A stretch of DNA of 64,000 nt, taken from positions 13,399,913 to 13,463,912 of the forward strand of contig NC_061783.1 in NCBI RefSeq assembly GCF_022458985.1, given 5' to 3'. A model generated the notes under the pieces. That model made no database searches, was not told where the DNA came from, and saw only the letters and a program-made list of their open reading frames with translations. This DNA is from Mugil cephalus (Eukaryota; Chordata; Actinopteri; Mugiliformes; Mugilidae). Made by a program: the position numbers and the translations under genes. Positions within the stretch are counted from its first letter, which is position 1, and each line of letters begins with the position of its first letter. Below, in pieces: positions 56,600 through 64,000 of the stretch.

Positions 56600-58561
56600 T
56601 AAAATGAATTGACAGTTTTATTGTTTAAGGATATGCATTTACATGCACATTATGAAGCAAATAATTAGTAAATATACATGTATACATGTTCAAACAGCAC
56701 AAGCTTCTTGATACCAAATTTGGATACAGAGCTGGCACTGGTCTTCAAACAATAATATAAACTCAGAGGAGTATTCTGCAACCAGAGGCTTTCAAGGTGC
56801 ATCAAAACGTCGCACCGAGCTTTGATGGCTACACACAGCAGGGACTGGACGTGGTTGCTGTCACCGAGCCCTGATGCTGAATACTTTGGATAAAAGGTGT
56901 TTTATTGCCAATATGCGCCGGTCTTTCTCTTTACAGACTCGACAAGTTCGGAGACTTTGGCTACCTCAGGGGAAACGTTTTAAAAATGTCTTCAGCCCAA
57001 ACAAATGTTTTGGTTTGAATGAACTGCCCCACGATGAGTGAATTTCAACAGGTGCTGTCAAATCTGTCATGAATTATTTCCGTCAGGAGTCAGTGGCACT
57101 GAGAGCAGTCTTTGGAAGGCTGAAGGTATAACACAATTAATACTCTCATGATTTTTATGTTTATCATTTGAAGACGTACAGAATGAAGAAATAAAAGTGG
57201 AAAAAAAGAGAAAAAAAACATACGCAGAAATACCCCCCTCCCACAAAAAAAGGCACTATAGGTTTGACGAATATAAAATCATCTGCATCAATCATGTGCA
57301 AGTATTTAAGAAAAAACATCCCGTAGTTAAAATACACCCAGAGCTCTGAATCAACTATTTAACATTATCACTGTACATTCAATACGGAATATTGACTAAG
57401 AAGTGTGTGTGTGCTCGGATACAAGAGAGAAGCTTCTCATTGCACAACAAAATAATTTTTGATAGAAAGTTCACTCGTTTCCTGACTTCACACTTTATTG
57501 TATCGTGACTGAAAGCTATTTTTTTTATATTATTGCGAATATTGTTTGGTTGACTTTCCAGTTTTAGTGAATTTATAAGAAACAAATTGCCAAATTTTAA
57601 AAATCAGGCTTCACGTTCATAAGGAGTAACTTCCCTTTCTTGAATGCGACTACAATGATTCCACAAGTGACTAAAAACTGCAGTGATCATTTTGCGTTTG
57701 CACAGGTGTAAAATGAATAAAAAAATATTGTTCATCAGTGCAGACCGGCTTGTGAAGAAAGAATTACTGCAAGGTGGCCGCTGGTTACATAATGCAAGGC
57801 TACACATTCTGTCTTTTGTCAACACAGTTCCCATCTGATTATATTAAAAAGTTTGGACCCAACACAGGGCTTCAACATTAAAACTGACTTTCCCAAAATG
57901 GAAAATAAAAATAGGCAAACACAAAAAAAAAACAACAACAACAAAGAGTCACATTTTAAACAAAAGCATCCACTGACATTTTTTTTTAGTATATGTGATT
58001 ATGAAACATCTGCTACTGTATGAACTGGTCCCTCTCAGATTTCCATGTTCGCTTTAACGAACCGAGGAAAACCAGGTTTTTGCAGATGTGATATGATGAA
58101 GGAGAAAAGGTTTTTTTTTTTTAATCATAGCAGCTACATTTACTGACGAAAAGACAATCTGACATTTTACTTGCTTTACTTTGCTCAATTCCAGCTTTAT
58201 CAGTTCTGCTTTTTGCCAGCATCGGGAAAAGGCTGAAAAGGTTCGGCCCGGGATCTCTGCAACATCCCACGAACATCTGAGAACCTGCTTTCCACCTGTC
58301 CAATTACATTCCCCTCTACTTACGCTAGGCCTCGTTGCCCCACTTTGAATTCGCCTGCTTATCCTGTCACAACCAAACACTTCACTGTGCTCCTCGTTAA
58401 CTTCATCCACAAATCTCTCTCCAACTTAGACCTCGACCCTCCCTCAACCGAAGGAATAACGTAATATTCCCGCCTTAAACCCTCATCATCACCAGATTCC
58501 CAATATACATTGAGGAGCTGGCTGATAAAGCTAACCGAGCCTGTAGTGGTAAAGAGTTTCT
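56600..58561 (-). other. rnf19a: rnf19a 3' untranslated region
   Basis: About 1.95 kb of AT-rich non-coding sequence from the TAA at 58564-58562 down to an AATAAA on the minus strand near 56623-56618. No other gene is supported. Confidence 0.65.
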
Positions 58562-61500
58562 TTAGATGTCCGTTTGTATGCAGCGCTTCCTCCTCGGGCT
58601 TACGGGCTGCACAGCAGTGTTGCTGGTGGCCTCTGTAACGTTCTCATCCTTCTCCGGCTCGGCAGCGCTGACCACGTCCTCGCTGATGTACAGAAAGGTC
58701 CCCCTGCTTCCGTCTTTTGGTGAGGGAGGGGGCGACGACGATGACAGCAGGCGGTGGGCGAAGGCCGCGTGGCCGCTCTGAGACGGGACGTGCTCCAGGC
58801 GGTCGTGCTCCACCTCGGGCATGGGCGGGACGTCGCCGAGGGCGGCGGCGGGGAGGTGGGGGTCCAGCTGGGAGGAGCAGTGTGGGCGAGCCGGCCTCGA
58901 GGTTTCGGGTTCCGAGCAGCTGAGCTCCGACGAGAAGTGGCTGCAGTGCGAGTCGGCCACGGAGTGGATGCTGCCGCTCAGGGACGGTGAGTCGAACTCG
59001 GAGGAGTTGGTGCTGCGCTGCTCCACATCCCCTTGTGTTTGGTTCATTTTTGTTTCTCCCGCGCAGCTGCTGGCTCTTTTCCACTGCTTACCTTTGCCCT
59101 TTTTGCCCCCTGAAGTGGAGTGGTCCTTTGACCGAGGGGAAGAGGGGCAGCAGTGGTTTCCGTGTTGGGCGCAGCCGGTGCAGGTGGAAGGACACGAATA
59201 AGGGCCCGTGCTGCCGTTATCTCCTTTATGGTCGGCGGTGCTGCTGCTACAGCTGGCTTCATCCAGGCTGCTGCTGCCGCTGCAGTGTCGCACCTTCTCC
59301 TGTTTGGACTCGTCCGCCTGCACCTCCAGACTGTTATCTCTGCAAAATAAGATAAAAAGAAATGTAACTTGTCAGTTTTGTCATTTATTAAAACTTTGCA
59401 GAGAAGCTGCGACACCCTGACAACACACAACAGGTTAAAAGTAGGACAACCACACTAAGACAGCTGACCTCTCCAGAGGCATGTAGGCATTGAGGATGGA
59501 CCCGGCCATGGCTTTTGTGCTCGCATTGTCGCTGATCGTCCCCAGACTGACGGTGGCCGACTCTCCGCTGAGACTGCAGCGTTCCTTCTGGACATCAGCC
59601 TGCACTTCCATCCTGAGACAAGCAGCGAACAGTCACTTATCCACTCTAGAAGAACACAACCATCTACTGCAAAAATTCCTTGACCACCTCTAAATCTGCA
59701 TGTCCACTGAAATATATACAGTATCGTAGTATTCGTAGTTGGGGGGTATCTGAAGCCATAATGCAAGAGTGAATTACCGGTTGTAGCAGCTTCCAGACAG
59801 GCTGCCGGTGATGCTGGTCCCAGCGAGGGCCGTGGTGCTGGCGTTGTCGCTCATGTTGTCTCGCTGCGCGGAGCTCACGCCGCAGCGCTCCATGTGGCTC
59901 CCACTGACACTGAGGCTCAGGCCCGTCAGCCCGCCAACACTCGCCCCGTCTCCGAGGCTGGGATTGTTGAGCCGGGTCTCCGCCACTGAGGTCGTGTCTG
60001 AGCAGGGGAAGCGAGCGCAGGGGAAAATCAAACACGATGAAATATACTGAATCTACAAGTTGAGTATTTATAAATCATTAGATGTGAGGAAGTGTCGTCG
60101 TTGTGCACATAGAAAGGTTAAAGTCTCCGGCGTCATTTGGATTCACTACTGTTATTGTCAGTGTTGACAGAAGCCGAGAGAAACACAGTCTGTCTCTCGA
60201 CACCTCGACGTGACACAGCTGTCACAGCCCCACAGAGCGTCAGTTGCTTTTTTTTTTCCTTTCTGTCTCACTCAATCATCCTCCCACACCTCAAATACTT
60301 GACTGTTAAGCTCATGAAGTGTTGCTGCATTGTATAGACAAAAGAGGACAAGGACACACAAAAGGTGCTGCTGAGAGATGCAGGTGTTGGTGCCAAACAC
60401 ACATACCAAACCCCATTGTTCCACTCCTACAAACTGGTATTTCAAACATTCACGCTGGTCTAGACCTAAAGCAGCCCTCAAATTAAGAGCACATGGACGC
60501 ACACGTTTGTGAAACAGTAAACAATAAAAGTGTCTTTCATGTAGATAGAAGGTCTCACCTGTGGCTGCCACCCCGCTCCCTATGTTCTCATTTTCGTCGT
60601 CGAACTCGATTCGAACCCCTTTGCCGTTGCCGGCAGACACTCCGCAGCCGCCGCTCCGGCACAAGGAGATCGGGACAACTCCGTAGACGTAAGCGAGCAT
60701 GATGGGAACGCCGATTCCTGCACGACACGTTGAAAAGGATGAGTCCGAAATCTAGCATTTCTCGGAATAGATGTTATTGTTTTTAAGGTCAAGGACCCCC
60801 AAACTGATGGAGAGATTAAGAAGGGACCCCCTACCTACTATATGTGTTCTATATTAAACTAGTGCAAATTATAAACACATTATTATTATCATTCAATATT
60901 AAGCTGTTCAAATAATACACAGGTTCACGAAGTGACCCATTTTGCCCTCAGTAGTTGGCTGGCATGTTAATGTGTGTTTAAAGAAATTTTAAGTTGTAGG
61001 AGAAATAAAAAAGTGTCTAATCAACCAAAGATTTTATGACCCTGCAGTACCTCCTCTGCAGACCCCCTGTTAAAGATCTGTGATATAAAGAGTTTAATCC
61101 CTTATGTCACTGACCCACCAAGAAATCCCTTTTCCACTTTTATAATATTAATATATTTAAATTCATTGAGAAGTGGAACAAATAAAAAAAATTTAAAAAA
61201 TTAAATTTCTTACCAACAGTGACTGCAGCGACCACGGGAGACACGATCACAGACAGCGTCACGCCTCCGGCTATCACCAAGTTCCTCTTGTGTTTGGAGA
61301 TGTCCTTGCCCTCGTAGCGATTGTGGATCTGATGTGGTAAAATTGTTTTTATTTTTAGATAGTATTTCTGTGCAGAAAATCACACCACAAAGATTCCTTC
61401 ACTCCATCTTCCTAAAAACAAGACGTGCTCCATTCATCTAGAAACTTCACGCAGCACTTTATAACGAGCTGGATTTATGACATGATTGGTGTGAAAGTAC

Positions 61501-62832
61501 ACACGGGATAGGGCATTTAGATTAGGAACGTGTAATAAGCGATGGTTGGTTGTTTATTGCACCTGTACCACTGTCACCTCTGTTCCCATTTCTCTGAATA
61601 AGCTGTGACCACAGCTGTTCCAGATTGTTTCTGGGTCTCCTCACCTTTCTGCCCACATAAACTGGGATGCCAATGATCATCGCGGGGATGGCGATGCCGG
61701 CAATGAGGGCGATACCCACGGGGGCCCCCACCAACGTGCCGAGCTGCCACAGAATCTTCTTCTTCCTGCTCCAGGGCTTCTTCCCCCAAAAGGTGCAGCC
61801 AGACGGACTGAGAGGATGTGAGAGAGAGGAAATGGTTTGTTAGGGGTTAAGACAGAAATGCTGCGTGTGTGTGTGTGCATCACTGTAACAACTAATACTG
61901 AAAAAACTAATTTCACTATAAGTGCGATGATTCTGAAGCTGGCAAATGTTCGATTTTGTGGTAAATGATCTTTAAAACTCAATCCCACCTTAAGTAGTGC
62001 AGGTCAGAGATCTCCTTCATGCACAGCCAACAAAACTCACAGCCGCACACGGCGCAGGTCATGTGATTACAGCTCCCATCGTTCATCTTGATGATGTAGG
62101 CGGCACAGCGAGGGCATGGCTTGATGTCATCTCCTGGTGCAGGTTGATTGAGTTATTTATTTGTTTACTTTAGTTACAATTCATGGAGCATGTCGTATGC
62201 AATGTCGTATAAAGGGGGACTGGACCAGTAACACAATAGCTTGTTAACTTATAAATGACGGCAACTCTAAATGTTTCTATTTGTTCTAGTGCTGAGAAGT
62301 ACATTATGAAAGTGTTTGCATTTAATGAACTGAACGACTTCAAAACATTTTATGAAGCCAGACGTTTGTTTAGAAAAACAAGTGGAATTTCTGAATATTT
62401 CTTGGTCTCAGTGTTGTGTTACTGTATATCCACAACTCTTACTAAAACTGTGTGAACCCAGTTTGCAGTTAATGTCTTCAATGTATTTTCTACACTTTGC
62501 AAATTCATCCCATGGGCCACATCAGACCCTCTGGAGGGCCGTGCAAAGGCGGAGTTGAAGAAGATGTAAGACAGATCAGGTTAGTCTACATTCATTTCGT
62601 GTAAGTATGTATCCGTATGTTACCTGCGGCTCCGCTCTCTTGGCTGTAGCTGAGCGAGGACGACCTGAAGCTCCTCAGCCGCAGGCTCTGGGCCCTCTGC
62701 TGCCGCGCCGTGTCACATGTCTGGTTGGGATGCCACAGCTGTTTGCAGTGGTAGCAGAACTCCGTCCCGCAGCCCTCGCGCCCACAGGTGATCTTCGGGC
62801 AGCTGGCGCAGCCGAACGCAATGACTGCGTAT
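58562..62832 (-). CDS. rnf19a: E3 ubiquitin-protein ligase RNF19A (dorfin), 3' part
   Basis: Eight exons on the minus strand: 62832-62624, 62133-61989, 61807-61645, 61328-61214, 60717-60559, 59997-59778, 59612-59469 and 59339-58562 (about 644 residues; human 838 in all). The first continues a codon from an exon outside the window. The visible part holds the IBR domain ([20 protein letters not shown]), then RING2 ([20 protein letters not shown]) with the catalytic cysteine expected in DGSCNHM. Two membrane segments follow ([20 protein letters not shown] and the region around [20 protein letters not shown]), then a long serine-rich cytosolic tail ending in QTDI. RBR ligases pass ubiquitin through the RING2 cysteine. 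RING1 is off the right edge. The last exon (778 bp) is more divergent and Ser/Pro/His-rich. Synteny favours 19A over 19B. Confidence 0.96.
60788..61080 (+). repeat. Dispersed repeat, copy 2 of 2 (rnf19a intron)
   Basis: Same family and orientation as 31603-31830. Shared parts are CCCCCAAACTGATGGAGAGA, ACCCCCTACCTACTATATGT and the GACCCCCTGTTAAAGA end. The interior has diverged and is longer here. Confidence 0.7.
62210..62550 (+). repeat. Degraded hAT-like non-autonomous element (rnf19a intron)
   Basis: Related to 48125-48544: GGGGGACTGGACCAGTAACA and TGGGCCACATCAGACCCTCT correspond to internal blocks of that copy in the same order. The terminal GTGTCAAA-type ends are missing, so it is an old truncated copy. 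Confidence 0.55.
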
Positions 62833-64000
62833 CTGAAAACAAAAAAAAAACACATCCAAAATGGTGGTTGTTAAGTCAGAGGGCGGCGTAGGGGTGTAGT
62901 AGTGGAGCACGACACCAGGGGTCAGCAGGGCTGAAATGGTCACGGAGTGAAGCGAAGGAGCAGTTTCTGACGTGATCTGCGTGTGACCGCCGCCGCCGAC
63001 GTCCTCAGGAATCTACCACCTGGCCGGCTCGAAATCTGGGTGAGCGCCCGTCACCGTAGCAACCACCATCAATCATTTCAGTGGTTTGTTTGAGAACGGT
63101 TCACGGCACGGCACGGCGCGGCCCGAGACAAGGTCCAAAGTTATAAATACGCAAATCTAAAAACAACTTGACCAAGTGACACGATTAAAAAAAAAATATA
63201 TATCAGTGTGGCATTAGTCATTTGCACTCGCCAGTTCATTAGGTACACGAGTGAAAATGAAAATGAAAGCTTTCAGCTTTATGAAGGTCACGGTGTTAAA
63301 CGTTTGCTTAAAATAACCCGGAGAGATGTTGATTCAACTGTTACTATTTTAACTTCTACTATTTTTGACAAGTCATGGGTTTGGATTAAAAAAAAAGACA
63401 GAAACACTTTAGCGTTTATTTCAGTCCAGTTCAGCAGCTCCTCGTACTACATCTTCCTAAATGATAATCCAGGTGACTTACTTTTCATAACTTATCTCAC
63501 CTCTCTGACACAGGTTCACCATAAACCAAAAATTATCAGTCATAAAGATAAGATTTATAAGTGCAGGACTGTAGTATTAGAAACCATTCATTCACTAGTT
63601 CACCCAATGAACTGGAAAGTGAGGGTATATCCACTTAATGCCTCATACACATGGGGAAACATGCAATACACAAAATACACTTGTGTCCAGATGGCGCCTT
63701 AAATGCTGCGTACGTACGACGCCTTTAGTTACACGCAGCGATTGTCGTAGCCAGCACGTATCACCCACCGTGGTTATCAAAGGAACATTAGGAACAGACG
63801 ATAAGGAAGAGCAAACACTCTGACGTACGATGTCGACAGCACCGTGCAACAGCTCTGCAGTGGGAATCGTATGTAGCACAGAGGCCAGGTCTCAGAAACC
63901 CCTCAGCTGATCCTCTCTATAATCACACGCAACAGTATCTGGACGGAGAAAAGCCTGCACTTAAACAAGCTGCTTATTCAGTTGAGAGCAAATGCGCCGA
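62833..64000 (-). other. rnf19a: rnf19a intron running off the right edge
   Basis: No upstream rnf19a exon (RING1 or the DCRWCPAPDCG region) is seen before the window ends. A 164-codon plus-strand open frame at 63208-63702 has no domain. The stretch CCAGTTCATTAGGTACAC at 63231-63248 belongs to a very common fish repeat. Confidence 0.6.

Noticed and set aside
58717-59201. Several plus-strand open frames opposite the last rnf19a exon
   Set aside because: All are Arg/Gly/Pro-rich shadows of the Ser/His-rich rnf19a tail on the minus strand.
63208-63702. 164-codon plus-strand open frame in the rnf19a intron
   Set aside because: No recognisable domain, no conserved context, AT-rich, and it overlaps a common fish repeat at its start.

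Overview
This is vertebrate nuclear DNA, almost certainly from a teleost fish and probably a percomorph. Genes are split into short exons with GT-AG introns, and there are no prokaryotic signals. The mobile DNA is typical of ray-finned fish: Tc1-like elements, non-autonomous hAT-like elements and LINE fragments. All eight protein-coding genes can be reconstructed exon by exon, and every exon phase closes. Species cannot be determined from the sequence.

Layout, left to right: AT-rich intergenic DNA (1-3.1 kb); laptm4b (+, 3346-15087), whose fifth intron holds a complete Tc1-like transposon (9036-10641); intergenic DNA with simple repeats; rpl30 (-, 19953-22528); erich5 (+, 24032-30552); rida (-, 31417-36283), with two candidate alternative first coding exons; stk3/MST2 (-, 38968-42717); polr2k (+, 43389-44117), divergent from stk3; a short spag1-type TPR gene (+, 46276-54184); and the 3' two-thirds or more of rnf19a (-, 58562-62832), whose RING1 exons lie beyond the right edge.

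Gene order and orientation match human 8q22 (LAPTM4B+, RPL30-, ERICH5+, RIDA-, STK3-, POLR2K+, SPAG1+, RNF19A-), from memory of the human map. Genes lying between these in human (MATN2, POP1, NIPAL2, KCNS2, OSR2, VPS13B and others) are absent, so the fish locus is a condensed version of an old block. The genes do not form one pathway. They cover lysosomal membrane trafficking, translation, imine detoxification, Hippo signalling, transcription, chaperone/dynein-arm assembly and ubiquitin ligation, and sit together by conserved synteny.

I see no undescribed multi-gene system. The points most worth a second look are: (1) two equal-length, equal-phase first coding exons in rida; (2) a spag1 copy lacking both the N-terminal TPR block and the C-terminal RPAP3_C domain; (3) an apparently intact Tc1 transposon with complete 202-bp terminal repeats and all catalytic residues; (4) a perfect CLEAR/TFEB box just upstream of the lysosomal gene laptm4b; (5) loss of the acidic P4 residue at the caspase site of STK3; and (6) a 637-bp inverted-repeat element in the spag1 3' region.
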